DNA of 64,000 nt. Source: Galerina marginata (lineage: Eukaryota; Basidiomycota; Agaricomycetes; Agaricales; Galerinaceae). The notes under the pieces were generated by a model that ran no database searches, had not been told where the DNA came from, and was given only the letters and a program-made list of their open reading frames with translations. The translations under genes were made by a program, and so were the position numbers. The stretch spans positions 3,658,001 to 3,722,000 of the forward strand of contig JAECYW010000004.1 of assembly GCA_023014335.1 (NCBI GenBank), in the 5' to 3' direction. Positions 25,301 to 35,299 of this stretch are shown one piece after another. The stretch's first letter is position 1, and the number at the start of each line of letters is the position of its first letter.

Positions 25301-25501
25301 GAAGAGTGGCTGTCCAGCCTCATCGTCAACCTCTTGCGTCAAAGGCATTGGATTTTCGGACTATTCCATGTATATTTGTTCACATTCCATTTCGTTGCAA
25401 AAAGCCACCACGGAAAATGTCTTATGTTAAGAATATGTGTATGATATTCACCTTTGACCATGTTTAAATATTGCATAAATACAATCCGACTCTACCCTCT
25501 A
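22359..25501. repeat. Spacer of the tandem array, between copies 3 and 4
   Basis: The longest spacer (3.1 kb). Besides the shared blocks it holds a unique stretch at about 22980-23800 that includes a dispersed repeat (see 23020-23580). A minus-strand frame at 23992-24228 matches the relic block at 14174-14540 at the DNA level but reads differently. I find no gene that is open in more than one spacer. Confidence 0.55.
23020..23580 (+). repeat. Dispersed repeat, partial copy inverted relative to 40290-40665
   Basis: Stretches at about 23030-23125 and 23500-23570 match the reverse complement of about 40545-40660 and 40290-40355 at roughly 80% by eye, including the words GATGCTCCAATTTGTATCAG and CACAACCGTTGGAGT. 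The middle is more diverged. Confidence 0.5.
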
Positions 25502-27540
25502 CTATATTGTACCTCGACGGCTTCCTTTCCCAAGCTCGCTCACATTGTAAGCCAGTTGCTCGTCATTGGCTTGAAGAATGATATCTTGATTTTCGCCAAA
25601 AAAAATGGCTGAGTATGAACGGAGTTCTGGGGTGGCGTTTAACTTTCGATTCAGTCGAGCTTTGGCGTTAAATCTATGAGTCAAAAGTCAAAATCGACGA
25701 TATTCAAAGAACGAGATACTATCACTTACAATGCCAGAATCGAGTTAGAATATACTATTCCAAATAAAATGCATGTTAGAGCTTCTGGCTCTGAATCTAT
25801 GAAAAAATAAAGCTCAACTCACATCTTGGCGCAAAGAACTCGACTGTGAGATATAGCACGGACGACGGACTTAACCAGTACTGCAGGAAACAAAGCTCCA
25901 GTACGCCGAGTTAGATTTGGAACAACTGGCTTACTAAACCCATTATGGCGAGACAGGAAGCCCTGTATAAAAGGGTTAACTTCAACTAGAAGTAGTGCCT
26001 TGTCGGACTCACGCAGTCAGCATACTAGCTCCGATCAACTGAAAGATGAGGTGCATGACCACCTGGTGAGTCCTGGAAATCATAAGAATGGTATACATTT
26101 CAGAGCACGATCACGTTGATTGACTCGCGGAAAATACGTACCCCTTGTTCCCTACAATGGCGTCTGGCTCAGCATATACCAAGACAAATGATATGGCCAC
26201 CGCGATAGTGCAGTCAATAGCAGCAGCAGATACAGGACCGATATATATCAAATACTGAAGAAGAAGGAAGTTAGAAAAGTTGAATGCAATCGGCACCTCA
26301 GTTGTCAACAGAAACTCACTTGGAACGCCGACGAAAAGTTAGAGATTGTCGTTGTTTTCCCCCTATTGCGTCCATTGACTGCTTGAATGAAGCATACATC
26401 GCTTTGGATATTGAACTCACAAAGTTGCTATGAACACTGGATTGAAATATCCCAGTGCTTCATTGAGAAAGCCTGGTCACAGCTATTTGGAGATACTTAC
26501 CGACGGCAACGCCTGTACAACTATTAAATTAGTTGTCCTGATATCCTAACTACAGAACTTACTTAGGGCATATAAAAATGTCGCAGCCGAAAACGACTGA
26601 AAATTCCATGCGTCTCAGATCAAGTTCCTCCGGACGTAGATAATATAGTGTACCTTCATTGCTCGAGAAATTTGCTGTCCCACCGGAACCTTCTCTACCA
26701 CTGGATTGGAAGAATGTGATACATCATGGCTCGGGAGGGACTGTATCGTTAGGGACTTACAGATCCGTAGCAAATGAAGGTAATAGCTAGATTGAAGTCA
26801 CGACTGTTAAGCTGACATCTCAACGACCCAAAACAAACTCACCTTTGAGTGACGATCACAATCAACGCCTATAAACGAGACGCAAAGCAACGGCAGACCG
26901 AGTAAGCAACAGATACATAGAAGAGAAATGATTCATACCTTGGACGTTCCCATCACCTACACCGTAGGAGATGATCAACTCAATTATCGCCATTTGCGAC
27001 TCGGATTGATTAGTATGAAACAAACCTTCAAACTCCTGAGGTGAAAAGATGCCCGAGGATGAGTCACAAATTGATAACAAAAAAAAGGCCAGACCAGAGA
27101 GCAATCTCCTCTGCAAAGCGAGCTTCGCTCACAGACGGTGGATATATCATGGTCACCGAGGACAAAAAATGGACACCGTCCAGGATACTGAATACAAAGA
27201 CCATAAACGATAGTCGTCAATAGTCAGTGACGGAATGTGTTTGTGCTAAGCGTACCAAACCACGATCGCCTGTTGCATTGGTGAGTTGAAACAGGCAGGC
27301 GCAGCACATTGTCACTCACGGCAACCCCAACCTTGCTTAGAAGCTTACTGTGCAAGAGGCATTGATAAGTCTGGAGGACAGTGATTCCAAAAAATCTGCG
27401 GAGGGAGTCATGGCAAAGGATTAGTGAGAATCCAGGAAGTACGGTCTAACGTTAACAAGGTATTGTTTCGACACTTACATTGATGCAAGGATGAAGCTTG
27501 GAAACATTAATCGTAGAAGGCCTGGCTGAAGAGAGTCCAT
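25502..27540 (-). CDS. Seven-helix membrane protein, DUF6534-like, tandem copy 4
   Basis: Seen: 19 exons from ATG at 27540 to TAG at 25502; exon lengths sum to 933 nt, 310 aa. In order the exons measure 62, 76, 14, 93, 10, 18, 26, 26, 47, 34, 12, 16, 43, 113, 60, 28, 58, 25 and 172 nt. Seven hydrophobic stretches lie roughly at residues 10-30, 45-65, 83-105, 122-145, 157-185, 205-225 and 228-248. The tail carries NAKARLNRK and ends GKGSRRGTI. Exon 9 starts at the acceptor CCAG (TGGTAGAG...), because the next AG would create a stop. Like the sisters, exon 13 starts at the acceptor before GGGG, because earlier AGs would also bring in a stop. Function unknown; receptor-like. Confidence 0.8.
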
Positions 27541-27599
27541 CTGTGAGGAGGTCTGCGGAGGGGTAGAGGTGTTTTGGAAACTGAACGGAACCATTCAGC

Positions 27600-27608
27600 C
27601 ATTATAAT
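27600..27608 (-). promoter_or_regulatory. TATA-like box of tandem copy 4
   Basis: Coding-strand ATTATAATG about 60 bases before the ATG at 27540. Confidence 0.4.
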
Positions 27609-28005
27609 GTTCTGTTCAGATATCCAGCAGATAGATCAAACGACATGGCGATACGAAAGCAGAGCATCATGATCAGTACTCAAGATCATTGTGTTGGATG
27701 TGCTTCCATGCATAAGGTGGTCAAGCCTCGTATATGTAGTACTTATAAAGCCAAGAATTATGCGGATGCACAAGAGTAGGCCAGAGACGTTGAATGCAGA
27801 TGAAATATTCGATCCAGAATTCCGAGTCTAGTTTCCAGAGTCAGCTTGATCTATCAATGGACACTGCTGAGTCGGTGCTGATGAAGAAGGCAATCATGGA
27901 GTCATTTGGATGGGGCGATGACACTGAGCAAAGAAACAACGATACGGCTGATGGCGTTTCATTGATTAATCTCCTCGTGACTTGAATTCCAAACACAAAC
28001 AAACT

Positions 28006-28504
28006 CAAGGGGGCACCGGGATTCGAATCCGTGACCCGGGGGTAGGGGGGGGGGGTGGGCTGCCGGAGGCTTAGAAAAAATTTATTTTTGGGGGTAAACT
28101 TTGAAATTTTACGCACAAGTACTAGTTTTTGGTGCGTAGCTGAGCAATGCACCAATTTCGTAACTCCAAGGCTTCATTTTCGACAGTTGATGCGCATTTA
28201 CGGCACCTGGGGAGAGGTTTTGACGACTGAGGAGCACGGTGAGACTTCAAAAAACACAGGGTGTACCAGTCCCCATACATTTAATATATATTACACACTG
28301 AAAAGCTGTTGTTTCTGCCAATTCACGGTGCTGCAGCTCGGCCAAGTCAAGACCCTCAAGTCAGAGATCACAAAGATGAGTAAAACATACCGCTTTTGGA
28401 CGAAAAACATACCCGATATGGGTTGCGGGAGGGGGGGGGGGTAGGCGAGAGCTTAAAGAGAAAAATCGACCCCGGGTATTTTTTCGAATCCCGGTACCCC
28501 CTTG
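28006..28504. mobile_element. Non-autonomous hAT-like element (499 bp)
   Basis: Seen: terminal inverted repeats of about 22 bp starting CAAGGGGGCACCGGG on the left, with one mismatch to the right end (CAAGGGGGTACCGGG in reverse complement). They are bounded by a perfect 8-bp direct repeat AACAAACT at 27998-28005 and 28505-28512. Subterminal runs of 12-13 G stand near both ends. No transposase frame is inside. Known: 8-bp target duplications and CA-starting TIRs are typical of the hAT superfamily. It sits about 460 bp upstream of tandem copy 4. Confidence 0.8.
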
Positions 28505-28924
28505 AACAAACTCAATGCTTATGCGACGCGTCCACGAGTCCACGACGCGTCGTGGTTATTATTTTATGTACTTGACATGAACCTCGTCTCACAGTGGAGG
28601 GTGGAATAGAATGCAAAATTAGGAAGTTTTTTCTCGGTCCCGCTTTCGTGATTCATTTGCGATCAGCGCTGAGTTGCTGTTGAGTTGCTGGCATCACAAG
28701 GCGATCATGGTCGTGGGGTTCCCGGAGGTTACTGCCATACTGGGCAACTACAATTAAGTTCGAAGCTCAAGGGCTCGGGTTTCTGGGCTCAGAGCTTACC
28801 AACACCAGCCATATGGCGTCTATTCTCAATTTTCACGTATTTCAGTCTTACAAAATCCCGATTTCCCCGCGTCGCGATTTGTGCGATCTTCCTTACTTAC
28901 GTATCTTCATCTTGGAAACATAAA

Positions 28925-29393
28925 AAACGGGTTCACGAGCCCGAATGTCATTCGAACGAGAGAAATTTTAATTAACATAGGAACTCACCTAGAGGTCGAC
29001 ATTTAAAAACAACCGCCTCTTCGGCCACATTCTCATTTTCGCAAGTCCTCGAGACGACTCCGCAGGTCGCCCTTTATGTTTTTGAGTATATGCCAAGAAT
29101 TGAGTAGAAATAAGACTGGTAACGGACTATCAAATCGATATCCACTGACTGCCAGGAATCAGAATTTTCTTCGGTATCAGTAATTATTTTCAGGCGAGAA
29201 ACTAAGCGCTTACTCAACCGATTGTTAATTAGACGAATTTCGCCTTTAAAATCGCAAGATGCAGTGTTACAGTCGTCTGGTATGTGAGCCAAATGAAATT
29301 GCGGCTGGCGGGAAGGATGACGTGGTGGCTGATCATCTCGTATCGTGTTGCCATGTTGGGCAGTTCATGGGCGCCTATTCCGGCAACGCAAAC
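28925..29393 (-). repeat. Left arm of a long inverted repeat
   Basis: About 470 bp whose reverse complement matches 40665-41170, by eye around 80-90% in the best part. It contains a minus-strand open frame (about 29074-29292) sharing NRLSKRLVSRLKIITDTEEN with the plus-strand frame in the right arm, and beyond it a shared segment HVGQFMGAYS-like on the opposite strand. The pair encloses 11.3 kb. Confidence 0.65.
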
Positions 29394-29553
29394 GCAGCAG
29401 CTTTAAGCTTTGGGAATTATGTATCTAGCACACCACTCGTATTAACAGTTGTAAATGATTCGGAACTTGACCATAATTCACAGCAATTATAGATTGATTG
29501 TAGAGCAGCCTTATACCGTGACACAAAGCCCCAACGTCCACAAACCAGACAAA

Positions 29554-30551
29554 TCACCAAAGGGCCCGTGGATCACGATGCACCGGTACAGGAGTTCTCA
29601 AGTGTACAGGCTGCTGTTGAGCCATCTCCCGCTCCAAAGAGCGCACCCAATCCATAGCGAGCAGGCTCTTTGTCTCCTGCTCCATCATAGCCCTCAATTC
29701 CGGGTCACTCATCCAGTCCACGGGCATGTCCGCCAGAGGGCGTTTACGTATGAGGGGCAGCCAGTCCTTGGACACTTCTTTGGTGTGCACCCAGTCCGGG
29801 ACTGATGAGGTTTCACTTGCATGTTGGGGGTGCTGTGATGGCTGGTGTTGAAGGGTTTCTAGATAGTATAAATGTTCGAGCGAAAAAAATCAAGGTCAGA
29901 AGCTTACACCTACGACACATGACACGAATTAAAAGGTACGAACGAAGAGGTGCGTAAGAGAACTTAAAATGCGCGATATGCCCAGAAGATCCATACCCAT
30001 CCTGGCTTAAAAACGGCACAGGCTGCCTTCCATGAGGCATAACAACAACCTCAATAACGCCACCCGCAGGGAGCGGTTTCCTCGGAGGCGGCTCATACCC
30101 CAGCCCACACCGCATCATCGCCAGCGTCGTCGGGGACGGCGTCTTCGAGGGGAACACCGGGCTGAAAGGGATCGTAATACACGGCGCGCCGGGTATAACA
30201 GTGAGCTCATCCACAAAGCGCGTCTGCGCCATCGGCTCGCCGTTGCAGAGCATGTGCACGGTCCACCCGCGACCTAGTGCGTTTTCTGGGTTGAGGTTCC
30301 GGAAGTCGACTATGAAGCCTGGCCAGGGCTGGTGTTGGGAGCGGAGATAAACGAGATTTGAGTGAGTACGTGTGTGTGTAGGATAGGAGGGATTTTTTTC
30401 CTACCGAAAATCGAGTGTCGGTGATCTGCTCCGTGGGGACCCAGCACGAAGTGGCGTTCCAGCCTGGAGAGACAGACACATGAAAGCTCGGGAGTTCCTG
30501 CGGCTCGGTGGGGTGGATGAGGCTACAAGCGAACCCATTCATGTTCAGCAT
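29554..30551 (-). CDS. Hypothetical protein, three-exon model
   Basis: Seen: exon 1 30551-30405 and a 76-nt intron, then exon 2 from 30328 joins in phase. It gives GWNATSCWVPTEQ, PWPGFIVDFRN and ENALGRGWTVHMLCNGEPM. The frame stays open to about 29920. The third exon is inferred: a frame ending at 29554 with VSKDWLPLIRKRPLADMP and a Glu-rich helix is reached if the donor near 29940 and the acceptor near 29865 are used. Other 3' splices end the protein near 29816. The segment SCW(V/I)P-E faintly resembles the start of DUF7918-type proteins, such as the gene at 62174, but this is only an impression. Function unknown. Confidence 0.45.
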
Positions 30552-31856
30552 TTCCAAGTGGCTTGTGCTGTGGTGGCTTTGTCAAAGCGAATGACAAGAG
30601 ACTGTGCTGTAGGAACGAGAAAGGCAGCCGAGAGAAGCTGGGATTTAGGGCTCGAGCAAATTGCCACTCTAAGTGGCAAGGTGATAAGTAAAAAGCAGGA
30701 CAACAAGAAGGACGGAATATACCCATCACCACAGCAAAACCATCCTCCTTTTATCCCAAATCTCTTTCTACTCAATTCAGACACAGGGGCCACGGGCGCT
30801 TAAACCCAACTCCGCGAACGCACAACGTGGCCTGCAGTGACTTGTATTATATCGAATCCACCTTGATGCACCTTGATGAGACATGCGTTGCGCAGGTGCG
30901 TATTATACACAAAGACAATAGCTCCATCGATCATCATCATGATGAGATGCAGTATGGTCCAGGGTCTATTGTGGATGATGGTAGCCACCGAGTGGCATTG
31001 ATCATGACATGCCTCACTGTAACTTTAAAGACCTTGTACCATGGCCCATGGCCCACTTCGCAACGCACACTTTCCCGGGCTTTTTTTGGCCTTCTGGCCG
31101 GGATTGTTGCACAAAGGTAGCCCAGAAGATAATCCTCGTCGCGTGTTTAAAAAAGGAACAAAGCATAGGATACAATTGTATCGAAAATTGCAATCCGAGT
31201 GGCCAATGAGTGGCACCGACGACCTTCCATTGATATTGACACTATTGCAAGTCGAATTTGCATCAGTCCATCTTTTGGGTCAAGTCTTGCCAGTGTCCAA
31301 GACGAAGAACTTTTTTGTACCGCAAGGTAGCGACGTCCTTCTAAATCATCACCCTTGCCTCACACCCCAGAATACGAGAGCGAGAAATTCGATTCCATTG
31401 CGCGAGACATGTATAGACAGAACCAGACAACGAGAAGAGAAGAGAAAGAGAAAAACCCAAAGCCAGAGAGAGATAAACAGACGTAAATGTAAGTATATAG
31501 CAACAGCAGAGTCAACATAAAAGGAAAGGGAAAACTACAACTAAAGAAAAAGGAAAAAAAAAAAGCAGACTGTAACGTATATAACATAGATAGGACTTCA
31601 TGAAAGCAGAATAGATAGATACAATAGATAGAGCGAGCGCGGGTATCGGAACAACGAGGATGAGAAGGAATGAGAATGAGGACGAGGACGAGGATAAGGG
31701 GATTCCGACATTCAACTGGGGTAGAAGGAAAGAAGCGTGTGGGTTATATCGTGCATCATGAACAGGACTGAAAAAAAGGAAAGGAAAGCAAGAGACGAAG
31801 AAGAAGATAACGTCCGAATCAGATCAGCAGAGGGGAAACACAACCCAACGCCAAGG
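30552..31856. other. Intergenic and 3' flank of the zinc-finger gene
   Basis: No supported gene. 31380-31800 is strongly purine-rich on the plus strand (GAGAAGAGAAGAGAAAGAG-like and GAGGACGAGGACGAGG), so pyrimidine-rich in the minus-strand transcript; it is probably 3' untranslated sequence. Open frames crossing it reflect this bias. Confidence 0.45.
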
Positions 31857-34800
31857 TCACACCGCCACACCCGTCCACGCATCCTCATCCATCCCCCCCG
31901 TCTGTCTCCTCCTCGGGACCTGCCGTCCACTCCGCGTAGTAACAACCTCCTCCTCCTTCACCTCCTTCACCTCATACTCCTCATCCATCCCCACATCGCC
32001 TTGATTCTGCCCCATCCCCATCCCCATCCCACCCCCCTCCCTCCCCCGCTCAACAACCCTCGCACACTCCGCCCCCGCCTCACTCCTCAAATGCCTATTC
32101 AGCGCATCCATCCGCGCAAACTGCTTCCTACACCCCTCACACTCAAACGGCCGGAAATTACTATGCAGCTGCTCATGCCTTTTACAATCATGCTGCCTCG
32201 CAAACCCCTTCCCGCACCCCGGCCAGTGGCATTTATACGGCTTCTGCTCGTAGTGCGAACGCAGATGCCCTTTGAGGTTGAACCCCCGTGTGAATGTGGA
32301 GTTGCACCCGGGCACTGTGCACGCGAAGTTGGCGTCTTGTTTGCGCCGACGGATGGAGGCGTTGGCGGTTCGCCCGGTTGTGACGTTCTGCTTGGCGATG
32401 GGGTTGCCTTGCGCGTCGAATGCACCGCCGACGGAGGTTGAGCTCTCCGCGCGGCGTCGTCCGCCTTGGGAGGACGACCCGTCGTTCAGGTTGTTGTTGT
32501 TGTTGTTGTTGGCAGCGGCGGAATAAGCCCGCGACCCAGTGATAGGCACGTCCTCCCCAAACCCAGCGCTCACAGGCGGCTCCCCAATATCGCCCATCCC
32601 AAGCCCACCCATACTGATCCCCTGCTGCCCCTGCCCCTGCCCCGGGCCGCCAAGCCCAACACTCAGCCCACCCGACAAGCCCATCCCAACACCTCCACCC
32701 ATCCCCATCCCAAGCCCCATCCCACCCATCCCCAACCCGAGCCCTCCAAGACCCACATCCTCCTGCTGCCCCCCCATCCCCAGCCCCAACCCCAGCCCCT
32801 GGCCCTGTCCCTGTCCATCCTCATCCTGCAGCTCCTCATACCTCACCCTTGGACTCGCATTCGGGCTCGGATAAGGGCTCACTCTCCGTCCCACCCCCAG
32901 CGCATGCCCATGCGGGTGCGGGTGCCCACCGCCCACCCCGCCGCCCACACCTTGAGAGCCCCACACCTCCGCCCCGCGATCCGACCGCGAGCCCGACGAA
33001 GCCCGGCGGAAGTGGCCCACGCCCACGCCGCTTCCGCCTAGACCAGGCGAGAGAGAGCGGCGCATCGGCGGGAGCCCGCCTGCACCCACACCTCCGCTGA
33101 GACCGCCGCCGAGCCCACCACCGAGCCCGGAGCCAGACCCAGATGGGTTCATCAAGCTCGGCAAATGCGAAGGATGCAAAAACTGCCCCGCCTGCTGCTG
33201 CTGCTGCTGTTGCTGGTGTTGATAATCCGCATACAACGACCCTGAAATCGAGTTCGACTGCCCATGCCCGTGGTGCGGGTGATACCCCCCACCCAAGTTA
33301 CCCCCGCCGAGCCCGCCAGAGGGGACAGGCAACCTGATATCGTCCGACCGAGAAAGCCGGTGTTGTCCTCGTGGCGCGCTGAGCGAGTCGGAGAGCGAGC
33401 GGCGCATGGGGTCGGGGGAGAGGAAGTTGGCCGTGTTCGAGGTGTTGTTCGAGCTATTGTTGTTGTTGTTTCCACTGGCGTTGGTATTACTAGACCCGCC
33501 GAACGTGAACGCCTGCATCTGCTGGTGATGTTGCTGCTGCTGCTGCTGCTGCTGTTGTTGTTGTCTCTGGATCTGTTGTTGCTGCTGCTGATAATCATAC
33601 GTCCCCCAATTATCCGAGTTGCTCCTCGACCGCTGGTGCTGCTGTTGCTGCTGCCCTTGCTGCTGCTGCTGCTGTCCTTGTCCCTGGCCCTGCTGCATCT
33701 GCCCAAGATCAGGAAACACAAAACCCCCCGTCGAACTCGTCGACGACGCCGTGTTCAGCGGGGCCCCAACCTGCCCGCCCCCACCCCCGCCCCCGCCCAC
33801 GTTCGGGAGGGGAGCAGGAGCGTTATACGGCGAGGCATGCCGCGACGAGGAGCGCGAGTGGGACTGAGGCTGGGATTGGGATTGGGCGGTGTGGATCTGG
33901 ATGGGCAGGTTATGCGAGTGGACGTCCGCGGAGGAGCCGAGCTCGGTGCCTTTAGTAGGAAATGAAGGGCGGAGGGCAAAGGGGGAGGGAGGGGAACAGA
34001 TCGGCGATGGGTTGACGAGTCGTATCCGATGGCCGATCCGATAAAGATGAAGATAAACGCCCGTCCGTGGAGTGATACGCAGGACAGAGGTTGCGACGAA
34101 TCGATGGAATGGAAAGGAGAAGAGAAGAGAGTGAAACAAATTAGAATCAGATACCACTACACAGAGAGAGGTAAAGAAAAGGACGCACCTTGAGTAAGAG
34201 TCGATAGAGTCTGCTGGAACGGCACATTCGGATGCCCATCCGCACCACCACTAACAGGCGTAGCAGGCACGATGTGGAAGTGCGGGGCGCCAGTCATGTT
34301 ATCATCCGCGCCGCCATCCGGGGCGTTGATGGTCGGCACCATCGTCTGTTGCTGCTGATGTTGCTGATGCTGCTGTTGTTGTGTCTGATGGTCCAACCCA
34401 AGGCCCAAACCAAGCCCCATCCCAACGCCACCCGCCTGGCCGTCGAGTATGCCTTCCGGCATGCGCAGACGGGGCGGGGACATGGGTTTCTGAGCGGGCA
34501 GGGGGGAGTGGCCACGGATGTTGGGCGAGGGCGTGTGTGAGTGTGCTGGCAGGGGCTGGGTGCCCCAGTTCGGGGTGTGCACGGACATGTTCCCGAAGGA
34601 ATGCGCGACGTCGAGCCGGGGGGAGGGGTGGAACGCATTGGGTTGGGGAGACGGCGAGTGCTGTGGGGAGTGGTGCGGGGAAGCGACGGACGAGGCGCGC
34701 GAGTGCGACTGCCTTCCTCCGTCGTTGGCGTTGTTGTTGCTGTAAGGGTTCTCAAAAGTGGTCGAGTTCATGAGCGCGTTGCCCATATCCCCCGGATCGC

Positions 34801-35299
34801 CATTACTCGACGGCGAGCTATGATCAAAGGGCGATCCACGAGTCCGATGCTCGCCCGACGCATCGGGGGAGAAATGAGGAGACATATAGTCCGAGTCCTG
34901 CGTGAACATCAACAACGAGCCCCCAGCCGGGCCCGCACCACCCGCCTGGGCATTCGCATTCGCATTCGGCGCATCGTAATCAGAAGGCTCGTAGTTCTCC
35001 ATGCCGCCCGCGATGTCGGATAACAAATCAAAGTTGATCTCCTCCCCCGTGAAAGAGAGCTCGGAGTGCTGGGAGTACGGAGAGTTGTAGTACGAGTTGG
35101 GGTAAGACGGGGAGTGCTGGTGCTGGTTCAGGTTCTGGTGGGAGAGCGAGTGGTCCTGCGGGTCGTAGGACGCCGGGAGGAAGACGGGGTCGAGCTCGAG
35201 GTCGAGGTCGTGGTGCTGGTTGGAGTGCGGGGGTGAGGGAGGGACGAGGTCGAAGTTTGTTATATAGGGCGAGCCGTCTTTGGAATCTACGCCGTTCAT
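31857..35299 (-). CDS. C2H2 zinc-finger transcription factor of Crz1 type
   Basis: Seen: two exons (35299-34189 and 33949-31857) joined across a 239-nt intron give 1067 aa. The first true ATG encodes MNGVDSKDGSPYITNFDL; a longer frame upstream has only GTG. Three C2H2 fingers lie at about residues 902-992: C-x4-C...H-x3-H with NLKGHLRSH, then GFARQHDCKRHEQLH, then a third, FARMDALNRHLRSEAGAEC, whose last ligand is Cys. Known: GFARQHD-KRHE followed by FAR-DAL-RH-SE-G-C is the Crz1/PacC-like calcineurin-pathway pattern. The N-terminal 890 residues are disordered: poly-Gln tracts near 540-600, Gly/Met-rich repeats and many Ser-Pro sites. A segment PIQIHT in exon 2 is near, but does not match, the PxIxIT calcineurin-docking consensus. 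Inference: nuclear regulator of calcium/stress genes. The paralog identity is less sure than the family. Confidence 0.85.

Noticed and set aside
28014..28035. tRNA-like T-arm GGGATTCGAATCC
   Set aside because: It is the inner part of the transposon terminal repeat and recurs inverted at 28483; no cloverleaf can be formed.
28036..28055. G-run as a possible telomere or assembly gap marker
   Set aside because: It is subterminal sequence of the hAT-like element, mirrored near the other end at 28430; there is no telomeric repeat.
31737..33965. Long plus-strand frames rich in Pro, His and Leu
   Set aside because: They are antisense shadows of the Gly/Gln-rich zinc-finger gene; composition explains them.
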